From Gigaspora margarita (Eukaryota > Glomeromycota > Glomeromycetes > Diversisporales > Gigasporaceae): DNA of 64,000 bases. Of this stretch, positions 11,901 through 23,094 are shown piece after piece; positions within the stretch are counted from its first letter, which is position 1, and every line of letters begins with the position of its first letter. Location of the stretch: the NCBI GenBank assembly GCA_009809945.1, contig WTPW01001651.1:73283-137282 (forward strand), written 5' to 3'. A program made the translations under genes and the position numbers. The notes below the pieces were generated by a model. That model was not told the origin of the DNA, searched no databases, and saw only the letters and a list, made by a program, of their open reading frames with translations.

Positions 11901-13440
11901 CTCATAGTGTGCCACTATACTTTTTCTTACTGCTTCTGGTTCTGTCTTTAGTACTGACTTCTTTTCTCTCTGTTCCATATACCTATCAAGTACTAATTTC
12001 TTATATAGTCTATTCAGCAAGTTAGCAATCATTTTTCTTTGGTTGGTTTTGATTATTGTGCATCTTTTGTCTATGCTTTCTTCAATTTGCCTTCTTTGCT
12101 CTTGCTTCCACTCTGTCTTTCTTCTTTCTTGTAAGATCTTTTGCCACCCTTTCATATTTTCAATCTATGCATTAGACCATTGTCTGTATAGCTTTGAAAG
12201 GTTCATACCTTTTTTCTCACTTAGTATTCCAATTCTGTCATTGACCTCCAACTTCTCTTCTTCTACAACTGTTTGTTTTCTTTTTGTTTTCATGTACTTG
12301 ATCAATCTTTGCATCTCTGTAACATACTTTTCTTGCAACTAGGTTTTTTGGCTGTTTTTTCTGTTTGCTACTGTATTGTATACCTTTTTCTTAAGTATAT
12401 GCCTGTTTGCTCCCATTAGTATTGCTGCTTCAATTATATCCCAGGCATAGTTTATTTCTTAATTTGTCTCTCTACTTTTTGTTCTTCCTGCTGTATTAGA
12501 ATTAATGCATTTCCTTGCTCTAACTGCTTTTGCATCTCATGTGCATAGTTTTTCTAGTCTTCGATTGTCATCTGATCATATAGGTAAACTGTTCTCACGT
12601 AATCTTTTCTTTTGATATTTGCTTTATTCATATGTGCCCTCACATGGCCTACTCATATTTCTACTATTATTATTTTGTGATTACTTCCTGTGACCTCCTT
12701 TGCTCTCTCAATTTTTGCTTTTTGTAGCCCAGATACCAGGCTATCAGACACCTATATATAATATTTCTAATTATAGTCTCTTTATTTGATCAGGTGTATC
12801 TCTGGTTTGTTGGATGCAGATCTCTGTATGTCTTTGAAGTCTTGCTTCTTCAACTAGTCAAAGACTGGTAGCCTTTTGTAATTCACTATCTGTGGGTGCA
12901 TTCTGTCTAGCACATTGTCTGCTATGTGATTAAAATCACCCATAATAGCTATTTGCATCTGTTTTTTCTTTTTGAAAACAACTTATACGATTCTTTGTTA
13001 GAGCTTTTTTATGGCAGTTTTGTCATTTGATGGCATAAATACTTTTATTACTACTAACTCTATCTGCTTTAGGAATAGTGTAACCTCTATCATATATTCA
13101 CTTACTCTTTCACTGCACCTATATACTTTTCCTATTGCTCATCTATTAGGATCCCAACTCCTGAGACCAGTATCCTTTATATTTCTTGTTTGTACTATAT
13201 ACTAGAAAGTTTTTTTCTCTTTTTGCCATGTTTGTTTTTGTTACTCCTATTATTGCAATACTTTCTTCTTCTGCTCAATTGAGTAGGCTTTCAAGTTTCT
13301 AGCTTTTCAGTTTTGAGTCCATTGATGTTATAACATGCAAGCTTTATCTCTTTTCTATCTTCTTTTTTCTATTTTTCTTTTAGTAACTCCTTTCTTGTAT
13401 CTTTTTCTTCTACTTTTCCTTTTCTGCACTTCTCGTTTGT
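8946..13440 (-). pseudogene. LINE copy 2 ORF2 remnants
   Basis: Recognisable on the minus strand: CYNINGLK and MGDFNHIADN of the endonuclease (near 13,330 and 12,930); KGWQKIL (about 12,145), matching copy 1; reverse transcriptase wording PIAKNIEWG and ALIETFKKVVTKV; and RNase H IYTDSEIAI (near 9,080). Both reverse transcriptase aspartate sites are altered: AFD reads AFN and YADD reads YTND (10,831-10,854). Each change is a G-to-A transition in the coding strand. Many stops and frameshifts are present. The longest surviving open piece is 11,799-12,155. Confidence 0.75.
11236..11389 (-). mobile_element. Tourist-like MITE (copy 1 of 4) inside LINE copy 2
   Basis: A 154-base element flanked by TTA at 11,233-11,235 and 11,390-11,392. 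Its ends are GGGAAGTGACAAAAATC and, on the opposite strand, GGGCCATGTTATTAATTAC, and they share an inner TGATTTTTTA-like block. Removing the element plus one TTA restores the LINE reading from HILN into MEEAKEK, matching copy 1 (HILNSIIEEAAEK). That confirms both boundaries. The 3-bp TWA duplication and GGG ends fit the PIF/Harbinger (Tourist) group. Other copies are at 18,596, 29,707 and 62,709. Confidence 0.85.
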
Positions 13441-13448
13441 AGAATAGG

Positions 13449-16045
13449 GAGACATTAGGAAATTTTATATATAGATATTGATCAATATATAACACTTAAT
13501 CATTTTATATCGATTATAACATATCATTATATATCGATTAATTGGATAAAAATCAATATATATCTAAATTCATTTTTTATATTAAATCATTATATATTTA
13601 TAAATCGATTATAATCATAATTATTTGAAATGATATATAACAATTAACAGATCTTTAATGATTACATAGTGTTTTGAATCAATGTGTAAAAAAAAAAAAT
13701 AAAAAAATAAAATAAAATGCTAATTAAAGCAAAATAAAGAAAACTGGCTTAGAAAAAAAAAAAGTATCAGTATCTATTTTTACTCCTCTTTTCCTTTTTT
13801 TCTCTCTTTTCCCTTTTTTCTCTCTTCTTTTTCTTCTCTCTCCCTTTTTTTCTCTTCTTTTCTTTTCTCTCCTTTTCTTTTTTTTTTTTTTTTTATAATA
13901 TTTTGAATTGTTTTGAAATATTTTAGGACTAAAAAATCAAACTGGATCAGTAGAATTGTACCCTGAATCATTTTTCGAAATGTTTTAAAATGTTTCAATG
14001 ATCATAATACAAAATCAGTTTAGATTTTTGTTTATTTTTTTTGTTTATAATTTAGATTTTCTATCAATTTTACATTGTTTTTTCATTTTCATTTTGTTTT
14101 TTTTTGTTTCGTTTTGTTTCGTTTAGTTTCGTTTAATTTTATTTAGTTTCATTTTGTTTTTCATTTTTTTTCTTTTATTTATTATTTTTTAAATTTTTTT
14201 ATTTTATTTTTACAAAAAACACCTCTCTAACTTTTGGCACTTCGCAAGAAATCTAATGACTTTTCGAAACTATGTGCAAACCAACACAGCCTTTCAACAC
14301 ATTGCAAGAACATACAACTGATTTCACCAACTATTTCTAAATTTTGAAGAATGCTTCTTTAAAGAAATAAAGATTTAGTTAGTGCTTTATTTTTTTTCAT
14401 TTGATGTTTTTTGTTCTTTTGTTGTTTTAGTTTTTTTTTTATTTTTTTTTTATTAATTTATTTTTATTCGTAAGAAAAATAACCTAGACTTTTTTGATAC
14501 TTTGCAAGCAAACTCGGACTTTTCTGACACTTTGCAAGAATACATACAACTTGATTTTGGCAATGTTGTCATGAACTCTACTTCAAAGAAATAGAGATTT
14601 GGGTTTTTATTTTTTTATTTAGTTTGCTTACATTTCATTTTTTTGTTTGTTTTCTTTTTACTTATTTCTTTAATTTTTATTTTTTTTTATTTATTTCAGC
14701 ACTTTGTGAAAACCTTTGACGATTTTTAAATTGCAAGAATGTAAACTTAAAGAAATGGAGATTTGAGACTTCATTTATTTTTTTTATTTAGTTTGCTTAC
14801 ATTTTTGTTTTTTGTTTGTTTTCTTTTTTTTTTATTTGTTTTTTAATTTTATTTTATTTTATTTATTCTTACTTCCTTCAGAACTTTGCAAGAAAACAAC
14901 CTAACTTTTCTGGCATTTTACAAAAACACCAATTTTAACTTCTTGGCACTTTGCAAAAAGTAGTGAATATAAGCAAATATAAGCAAATATAAGCAAATAT
15001 AATAGTTAAACCAAAAAAAAAATAATAGCTAACTGCAGAGTGAGGAGATAAGTAAATTAGATACAACGAAGTGCGAAAGTAGTCGTTTTTATTTTTTTTT
15101 TGTTATTTTTTTCAGTTTTGTTTTTTTTTTGGTTTTATTTTTTTTTGTTATTTATTATAATAATATGTAATAAAATATATAATATTTAAAATATTAAATA
15201 ATAATAAATAAATAAAATAAAATTTTATATTAAATTGCAAAAATTTGCGAATATTGTATATTTAATTTAAAATATAATATATAATAATAATAAATAAAAA
15301 AAAATTTTAAAAAAATTGTGAAAACTTGTGAAAAGCTATAAAATATTTAAAAATTTTGCAAAAAGCATAATTATGTGAATATAATAATTATTAATTGCAG
15401 AATTGATATCATATTAGATATATATATATATATTTTAATATTTAGGGGAACCCCAGGTATAGCAACTGCCCCAAACTTTATTAATACTTAAGTGGATTGA
15501 CATATAGTAGTACCGTAAACACATACATATTATATACAAGTATTGAGACTAGAACTTTAGGTCAAACAACCATTTATTCATGGCTAAAACCCACCAGAGC
15601 CTTCTATATTCCCACTATATAGCTGACCTGGTTTTTGTATATCCTTCACCAACTGCCAATTAGTATTCACATGTTCCTCACTTTATCCATATTACCTAAT
15701 ATAAACTTCTAATTTGGTGTATGTTGCCAGGTGGGTGCTTTATGCTTCCAATTTGGTGTATTTGAAGAGTATTCTCAAGTTTCTACTAGTATACTTTCCA
15801 GGAGTTTGTATCTCAAGCCATACAGCTGCCTCTACCACATTGGGTAAGTATCTCAAGTCTGCATGCTGCCACAACTAGCTAGTTTCTTGCGACTTCAGAA
15901 CCCAGGACTTAACGTCTATCATATTAGATATATATCGATTAACCAGATATATATTGATTACTATCACTATCGATAATAATCAGCAGGGGTGTTGATTATC
16001 GATATTTATCTTATCTGGATAGTAATCGATATATATATATATAAA
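13449..16045 (+). repeat. T-rich dispersed repeat, copy A, inserted at the ORF1/ORF2 junction of LINE copy 2
   Basis: Both ends carry AT-palindromes with ATCGAT and ATATATCGATTA. Inside are pyrimidine tracts, a Kpn-like run of TTTCGTTTTGTTTCG words, and at least eight copies of a CACTTTGCAAGAA-type motif between 14,225 and 14,955, then AGCAAATATA repeats (14,966-15,000). The same order occurs at 36,185-38,170 and, reversed, at 19,500-19,772 plus 22,741-24,060. The insertion splits LINE copy 2 neatly, so it is mobile, but I cannot place a target duplication or a coding frame. The Lys/Glu-rich frame at 13,780-13,998 is low-complexity sequence. Confidence 0.6.
15426..15916. mobile_element. Retroposon with a 19-bp target-site duplication
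   Basis: A 491-base block with higher GC than its host repeat, flanked by a perfect 19-base direct repeat beginning TATCATATTAGATA (15,407-15,425 and 15,917-15,935). A duplication of this length and the absence of inverted ends indicate retrotransposition, as for a SINE or a truncated LINE. I could not find convincing A and B boxes or a long poly(A). Its family is unknown and it does not match the SINE at 52,811. Confidence 0.6.
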
Positions 16046-16059
16046 ATTTGCTGATGGAT

Positions 16060-17190
16060 ATCTCTTCTATTTCTCTTTTAACTGTTCTTCTTTCATTAAA
16101 TATTTTTTTCTTGCTTTGTAGAAAATCTCCAATCTCCCTATCTATATTAGCTTGATCAACTAGAGTACCCTTAGGAGCACTGGGTGAGTTTAACCTATCT
16201 AGTGCTCATTTCGTTCAGCCTTTCTATTATTTTTAATAGAGTTTCTTGGTATCTGTTCAATCTTGCTTAAATATCCTTTTTCTTGTACTGTCTTTGCCTA
16301 GTTTTTTGTAGTTTTCTTTATTGCTACTTCTATTTGTTGTCAAACTTCTGTCTTTTTCTTTTTTCATCTATTTTCTCTGTTTCTACTTCTTTATCCTGGC
16401 CTGTTTTCTTCTTTTCTTCTTTGCTAAGTCTCTCCTTGCACTCTATCTCTTTTTCCTTTTTTTTGTCCGACCATACAAGGGTCCAGTTGTTGTATTTTAT
16501 AGGCTTTGTTGTTGTACTTTTTAGATCCTTCTGGTCTTTGAATATGACAACTGCACTTTGTTTCATGCCACCACTTCTTCTATGCAGTATGTATACTGCT
16601 TTCACTCCTTTTTGTTTCAAGCTGCATAGTAGCAGTATCTCTAATACTCCTTCTGAAATTTTGTATAACTTTGTTACATGTTAGTGCCTTGTATCTCTTC
16701 TTTTATGGTCTTTTTTCCTAGCTGACACTCTGGCAAGTTTACTAGCCTCTATTGGTACTACTCACAGAATGAGCTCTTCCGCAATATTCTCCTTTATTTC
16801 TACTACTGCTAATGCTCTATTTCTGCTATGCTTAATTTGAACACTTTCCAAATTACCAATTTTTTTGCTAAACTGTTCTACTTCTTGTTTACTTATTTAT
16901 TTAGGAAGGTCCCATATTGTAAGCATAATTATTAACTTTTTTTCCCCTTCTTTATTTAGCATTTTACTATTTTGGTCTTTTTTGGGTTGTTTACTATTTT
17001 TTGGTTCCTTTTACAGACCTTTTTGCTATTTTTTCTCTCCTTTTATCTTTAATGTTTTGTCTAGAATTATCTTGAACTAATTTTCATCCTTTCTGTTTGT
17101 GTGGTCTATAGCTTCTTTTTGATCCTTTTCACAATCAAAAATGATTTCTACCCATGAATTACTTTTTGCAAACACTTTGTTTATTTTTAG
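16060..17190 (-). pseudogene. LINE copy 2 ORF1 remnants
   Basis: The minus strand shows the two RRM-like units of copy 1 in the same order: ENMGPS-like then ALAVVEI, and later VKAVYILHRR followed by SAVVIFKDQKDL, close to SVAFVYFKSQEDL in copy 1. A Lys/Glu-rich stretch follows (16,330-16,480). Several stops interrupt the frame. Confidence 0.65.
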
Positions 17191-17194
17191 AGAG

Positions 17195-17335
17195 ATCCCA
17201 ATTTTGCTGAAACCTAATTCGCTAACACCTATTTCACTAATAGCCATTTGACTGATAGCTCACTTCTTTGACAATGCATTTTACCAATAGTCCATTTAAC
17301 CGATAGTCTATTTTTCAAATTTCATTTTACAAGTA
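17195..17335. repeat. Decayed TCGGTGAA-type repeat
   Basis: Repeated phrases of the form 'ATTTCACTAATAG' and 'ATTTTACCAATAG' at about 18-20-base spacing resemble half of the TCGGTGAA hairpin elements at 57,440 and 59,262, with many C-to-T changes. It lies at the 5' edge of LINE copy 2. Confidence 0.4.
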
Positions 17336-17339
17336 AGTA

Positions 17340-18120
17340 GCCTGGTACTACTCTATATTTGGATTTTATTATGATAGCACCTGTACCTCTATTGTATTGT
17401 TTGGTTGTTCTAGAACTTTCTAAATCTCATGCCCTTTGATGTCATGTCGCTAATGACTTATCGCATGTGTTTGTTGTCTGTATTGTTCTCATTCTTGCAT
17501 AACTAAACAGATCTACAGAAATGGGGTAGCAGAATTCCTTATTTTTGTAAATTTTCTTTGTGGCTTTTGGTTTTCTTGCTATTACTTGCTAGTAAAATGG
17601 TTCTTTTCACTTTTGAATAAGGTGTTAGCGTAACTTCTTGAGCCCTTTCTTTTTATTTATAGCTTCAAGTGTTGTTATTTTGTACACTTCTTTATTTTCT
17701 CATGTTTTGCTTCCTGGAATTTTTGGTCAAGAGATTTGCAGAAGAGAGTTTGAACTGGCTTATTTATTTTTTTTATTTTTTATTTTATTTATTATTATTA
17801 TATTTTAGACTATCTCCAATTCTGACCTATTTGATCAGATTATAACAATTTCTAACCCTTGATTCATACAGATCACCCAATCAAACTATATTTTAAGTTA
17901 ATTGACTATTTATTTATATTGTTTTTTAGATTGAAATTTGTATCAGATTGAATTTGACGCATATTAGATGACTATTATTTGACTAGCATTAAATAATCGG
18001 CAACAACAAGCCTAAACTAAGTTCTAACTTTATCATAATTTTACTCTAACTCTAATCTAATTTAGGCCAGGTTTTATCTGATACAAGAATTAATCTAATA
18101 CACAATATTTATACTGGATA
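17340..18120. other. Intergenic, nothing recognised
   Basis: The first half may be LINE copy 2 leader; the second half is plain AT-rich sequence. No gene is supported. Confidence 0.4.
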
Positions 18121-18128
18121 CCTGGGTC

Positions 18129-18407
18129 CAGTGTTGTACGTTTTGGCTGTCCATAGCCTTTTTTGGCTTGTCTACGTCCAAAATTGTCCAAATGTCCAAG
18201 ATTGTTCAAAGCTTGTCCAGGCTTTAATAATTAATAAATCTATCTAAAAAATATATAACTATATATTTTTTTAGATGCTAAATATATTCCAGTTAAAATT
18301 AAAACAGGTTATCTTAATAAAATTTTAAGTAATTTATTTTATTTAATTGTCCAAAATTGTCCAAAATTGTTCAAGTCATTGTCCAAAGCTGTCCCATGAC
18401 AACACTG
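18129..18407 (+). mobile_element. hAT-like MITE with TGTCC subterminal motifs (copy 1 of 2)
   Basis: 279 bases with ends CAGTGTTGTAC / CAGTGTTGTC (inverted) and a perfect 8-bp target duplication CCTGGGTC at 18,121-18,128 and 18,408-18,415. Both subterminal regions are packed with TGTCCAAA motifs. CAGTG termini with an 8-bp duplication are typical of hAT elements. There is no coding capacity, so it would depend on a transposase in trans. A second copy of exactly the same length lies at 60,461-60,739. Confidence 0.88.
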
Positions 18408-18595
18408 CCTGGGTCAATTGAATATTTATTTATATTTGGTTATAAACTGAATACCTATCTATTATATAAACACTGGTTTACAAAACTATGAACCAATTAA
18501 AAATTATTAAAAATTTTTAGTTCAAGTAATAGATTATATGATTACCCAAATAGTAGATTGGAATACTAGTTCAACCATTCTAATACAAATACTAA

Positions 18596-18744
18596 GACCA
18601 TGCTATTAATTACTTAATTATTTTTTATTAGAGATCTACTCCTCTTTCCTTCTTCTTAATAAAGATTTGGTTAGGTTTTTATATATAATTTTAATATTTT
18701 TTATTCCTTTTACTCTAAAAAATTATCTGATTTTTGTTATTCCT
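18596..18744 (+). mobile_element. Tourist-like MITE (copy 2 of 4)
   Basis: 149 bases starting GACCATGCTATTAATTAC and ending with the complement of GGAATAACAAAAATC, flanked by TAA at 18,593-18,595 and 18,745-18,747. It is more diverged than the other copies. Confidence 0.75.
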
Positions 18745-18764
18745 TAAATATTTATCCAAAAGAG

Positions 18765-18985
18765 CTTGTTAGAATAGTTTTATAATACAACATAAAGAAC
18801 CATTAGAATAATTATTTAATATAACTATAAGGAGTTTTTAGAATAGTTACTTATTGCTAACTATAAAAAGCTATTAGAATTATTATTTTAATACTAATTA
18901 TAAAAAGCTATCAGAATTATTATTTAATATAACTATAAGAAGTTTTTAGAATAGTTATTTATTACTAACTATAAAGACTATTAAT
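18765..18985 (+). repeat. Degenerate tandem repeat, unit about 50 bases
   Basis: Four to five units with the words TTAGAATAATTATTTAATA and ACTATAAAAAGCTA in alternation. Confidence 0.6.
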
Positions 18986-19499
18986 GAATCCAAGCTTTAC
19001 TATAATGGTTCAAGTATAATTAAAAAATAAATAAAACATGTAATACTACTAAAAAAGCTACTTAAATTATTAATATCATTAATAAATATAAACTGTGGTT
19101 ATTATTAATCCCTCAATTACTATATTATGATCATAGAAAGATTAATTAATAATACCTTGATTTGTATATGAATAATGAAAATGAAGTTTTTACTAATTCT
19201 CAACAAAACAGGATATTATTATTACTAATCTGTTACATTAAAAATAGCCCAAATTATATAATTACAACTATAAAATACTGACTTTATAATTAGCACCTAG
19301 AGCAATTCATATTATATATTAGCAAAAATATATATATATAAACCTCTATAAGTTTTACATGAGAATAAATTTATAAAAAACTTACAATTGGTTCAGAGTA
19401 TTACATAGTGGTAATAATTATGAAAGTTTATGCTATAGTAACTTCAGAGTATTATAAAAATGTAATAATTACAAATATTTACAACATAGTTAATTCAAA
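18986..19499. other. Intergenic, nothing recognised
   Basis: AT-rich sequence; no gene or clear element ends seen. Confidence 0.35.
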
Positions 19500-19772
19500 A
19501 TATAGCAAAATTATTATAAACAACAAATATTGAAAATTTGCGAAAACTGGTAAAAACTTGTACAAATTAATGAGATATTACAATTAATTAATAATAATAT
19601 TCACATAATCATGCTTTTTGTAAATTTTTTAAATGTTTTACAAATATTTGCAAGTTTTTGCAAAGTTTTGTAATTTATTAAATTTATTAGAAAATTTTAT
19701 ATATTTTTTTTATTTATTGTTATTATATATTATATTTTAAATTTTATATATTTTTATTATATATTATTATCA
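19500..19772 (-). repeat. T-rich dispersed repeat, copy B, first part
   Basis: Reads as the reverse complement of about 15,150-15,400 in copy A (CATAATCATGCTTTTTG and TTTGCAAGTTTTTGCAAAG words). It is separated from the remainder of the copy by the TIR element at 19,773-22,740. Confidence 0.65.
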
Positions 19773-22740
19773 GTCAAGGGACATGTCCAATTTGATGATT
19801 TTTATTAAGTAAATTTTCATATAACACAAATTATCGTGACCTTTTTTAAAGAAAATCTTAATGACGAAGCTATAACTAATATTTCTTTTTTAGCAGGTTT
19901 ATTGCTTGAGTCTTGCACTTTCTTTTTATATATAAAAAAAAATACTTTTATTTTAATTTACACAAAATAAATAAGATACAAAAGTTGCAATTTTTTACTC
20001 TAAAGTTCAAGATTTTTAGCCAACTACTGCTTATACAGGTCTAATTTTTTTTGTTGAAGTAGCAAAGAAGAAGTGCTACAAGTTTAATTATTGGGGCAAA
20101 GACGCTTTACTTATAGCATTTTGCTATTTACTAGGAAGCGCTTTTTTATTAAGTAGATTGGGAATTAATACAAGGTTGATCATAGCCTTTTTTTTATTTT
20201 ATGGCTTTTATTTGCTCTTTTTTTTTTTGTTTACTTTTTTTTCAGGCAACGGCCTTTATTAAATGACATAGTCAAGGGTTAGAGTTAGCATTCGAATTAG
20301 GATTAGTATTCAGGTCATGGTTAGCATTGGGTTGGAATTAGCATTCTGAATAATTGTGGTAAGTTATGTTCTTAATTACGATTTTGTTTTGCCATTTCAA
20401 GCTAGAATGCTAAACTAAAATTTTGTAGTATTTAACGCATATTTACAAAACTTTTTGATTATGGTGGAGATAATAATAGTAATCTGATTACTACTGGTCT
20501 TAAACAAAATGACCCTTTGGGCTGGAAAGTTGGGCAAGTAGTACAAAAAAACTGGAGGAACTTCTTCACAATGGTATAACTGTCATACATACAAATACGT
20601 GTGTATACATATTTGTATATTGAATATATAATTACATTTGTTAATATGTAATAATGATGACACTTATGCACCAGAAGTAAAATTTGAGTTACGTACGTAC
20701 GTACAAGTAAGTTAAATTATAATTTGGTGCTTAAGCCACAATGGGCACTGATTCCCATATATATTTAAAATCAGCCGTACTATAAATTTAAATAATGGTC
20801 AATTTACTAATTATATTGTACACGGTAGATTTAAATATTACAACAGGTATTCCTTGCAAGATCATAAACGATGGACATTATTTAGATAACAAAGAAGGAA
20901 TAAATACAAAGAATCACTTTCAAAATAAACAAGGCATCAGAAATCAACCTACTGATGCATAGAAAAAAATTGTAGCCTCGAGATGAAAGGTTGCAAAGGT
21001 TTTTGGTTCAGCTTTTCTCAAAATCTAAGGTTATGGTTCGTATATTAGATTATTTGGGAATTCTTATAATTGAAATGATTCTTATAACGCAAAATTACTT
21101 GGGGACATATTTGTAATATTTTCAAAGATTAGGCCTTTATAAATAAATATTTTTAAGTTGAACCCTCATTCATCATTCTTTTCAAATTTGGGTCCCAATG
21201 TGTAAATTCAGATATATTTATATATTACAGCTTTTCATACACTTTGAATCTTGTCTTTAATATGGCCAATAAATATGAAAAAGCATTTACTGTACCATCC
21301 CAGCCACATCAAAAGCTTAAATTTTCTACATCAGGCTCTGTAAATTTTTTTCGAAACATTGGAATTGGTTCTTTCTGCAATACTCAGCTCTAACATTTTC
21401 TCCTTTACAATATGATTTGCAGAAGGAGAATAAATTGCTGGATTCGATTTCTGAAACAGTGGTTAAAAATTTCTTAGCCTCTCAGTTTCTAATAGTTTGG
21501 GAATCTCACCCCTAACGTGTACTAAGTTACTGCAATTGTATGAAAACTTAGAAAGAGCCCTTAGAGAAAACCAACCAGAGGATGCTGCAGAATATAGAGC
21601 TGCTATTGCTACTAAAGAAGGTAAACTGGCCAACAGTAAGTCTACCATGCAAAAAATTGTAAATAAATATTTTTGTTATTCGCGTATTGAATAGTTACTT
21701 TGTGGTTGTCTTAATTAAATAAATATACAGCCCTGAGTTTTTTAAGCCATAATCTGATAACCATCATTTAATAGTATGTACGTATTACAGTGTCCAAAAT
21801 TCTGCTGCAATTTCCATTAAATTTGCGGATTCTGCAGTGGTGTATAAACCTAATCTTCTACTAATAAGTTATTATTCGGTGAGCAGGACAAGAGCAGATT
21901 CTGCCACCCGCAGATTTCTGGACACTCTATATAGCAATAAATTTGTTCATAATATCAAATTTGGTTAATTCTTTCAAAAACGGAATAGAGCTATTAATTT
22001 AATAAATGCGAGTAAAAAAAATAATAATAAATTAAACAATACTTAGCTAAAAACACTATTAGCAAACTCCTAATCAATGCGAAACACTAGTATTTAGACC
22101 GCATTTTCAATTAGCTCTTCAATATTATTCTTCCCTATGTCTTTAGTTATGATCTGTTTAGATCAACATGGTTAGTAAATCAGTTGTTCGCTTATAAATT
22201 AACAAACTTCTTGAAAACAGACCTGTCCCATACGTTACATTATTAAAGCCATGTTATAACTAGCCAGGCAACTTGCAGTTCTTTGACATTGCACGAGATA
22301 AAATCTTTGAAAGGGAGTGAGCTACTAGTAAGTTTATATACTATTGCTAAAATAGTTTAAACATTTCTGTAAACTTGGTATTTGCTGAAAATGCAAGTTG
22401 TGCGAATTAGTAGGAACTAAACCGGGTCCTTGAGGGAATAGTTGTCGTGAACTTGATTAGATCTATAAATATTACAGGGGTTAAGACGTTCAAACTTTGT
22501 GCGAAGATTTTTAGTGATCTAGAAAAAATTAAAAGTTGGGCTTTTTATTATTCTATAAAGAAACACTTTGGGTATATTTTTGACTTAAAAAGCTATGGAT
22601 GTTTTGTTTTACAAACATGGGGTTGTCATAAATAAAACCTTTTATGAGTGTAGAATTTTGATATAAAAATTGGATGATCAATATTTGATTTACCATATGA
22701 ATTACATTTGGAACCCCTGTAAATGGACATGTCCCTTGAC
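19773..22740. mobile_element. 3-kb TIR element carrying a captured gene fragment
   Basis: The ends are a perfect 17-base inverted repeat, GTCAAGGGACATGTCCA at 19,773-19,789 and its complement at 22,724-22,740. It lies inside an inverted copy of the T-rich repeat: the left flank matches about 15,150-15,400 of copy A, and the right flank continues the same copy. Flanking 8-mers TATTATCA and TATTATAT agree at six positions, so the duplication is not settled in this simple sequence. No transposase is recognisable. The interior has higher complexity than other elements here and includes an intron-bearing gene fragment at 21,262-21,635. Confidence 0.7.
21262..21635 (+). pseudogene. Captured host-gene fragment with an intact intron
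   Basis: Exon 1 (21,262-21,339, 26 codons, starts MANKYEKAFTVP) ends at a GTAAAT donor. A typical fungal intron of 83 bases follows, with branch-type CTAAC at 21,390-21,394 and acceptor TTTGCAG ending at 21,422. Exon 2 continues in frame (KENKLLDSISETVVKNF), then shows a one-base frame change near 21,485 before a helical, charged segment with YENLERALRENQPEDAAEY. It ends at a strong GTAAGT donor at 21,636. I do not recognise the family; the second part looks coiled-coil-like. Splice signals show capture of genomic DNA rather than of an mRNA. The frame change makes a functional product unlikely unless it is a sequence error. Confidence 0.5.
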
Positions 22741-23061
22741 TATTATATATTTTTTACAAAAAAATAAAAAAAAAACAATNNNNNNNNNNNNNNNNNNNNN
22801 NNNNNNNNNNNNNNNNNNNNNNNNNNNNNNNNNNNNNNNNNNNNNNNNNNNNNNNNNNNNNNNNNNNNNNNNNNNNNNNNNNNNNNNNNNNNNNNNNNNN
22901 NNNNNNNNNNNNNNNNNNNNNNNNNNNNNNNNNNNNNNNNNNNNNNNNNNNNNNNNNNNNNNNNNNNNNNNNNNNNNNNNNNNNNNNNNNNNNNNNNNNN
23001 NNNNNNNNNNNNNNNNNNNNNNNNNNNNNNNNNNNNNNNNNNNNNNNNNNNNNNNNNNNNN

Positions 23062-23094
<33 letters not shown>

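Larger units (their letters stand above)
8946..17190 (-). mobile_element. LINE copy 2, decayed, 3'-truncated and interrupted
   Basis: Same family and strand as copy 1 but far more mutated. It starts, at low coordinate, inside RNase H, so the C-terminal part and tail are missing. It runs through reverse transcriptase and endonuclease to 13,440, is interrupted by a 2.6-kb T-rich repeat, and resumes with ORF1 at about 16,060-17,190. A Tourist-like MITE sits in the reverse transcriptase at 11,236-11,389. The plus-strand frames in this region (Phe/Leu/Ser-rich) are mirror images of the purine-rich LINE coding strand and are not genes. Confidence 0.8.

Noticed and set aside
13780-13998. Lys/Glu-rich minus-strand protein
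   Set aside because: Simple pyrimidine tract in the T-rich repeat; no gene signals.
20459-20671. A 70-residue minus-strand frame in the 3-kb TIR element
   Set aside because: No start context, no motif, and composition typical of chance AT-rich frames.
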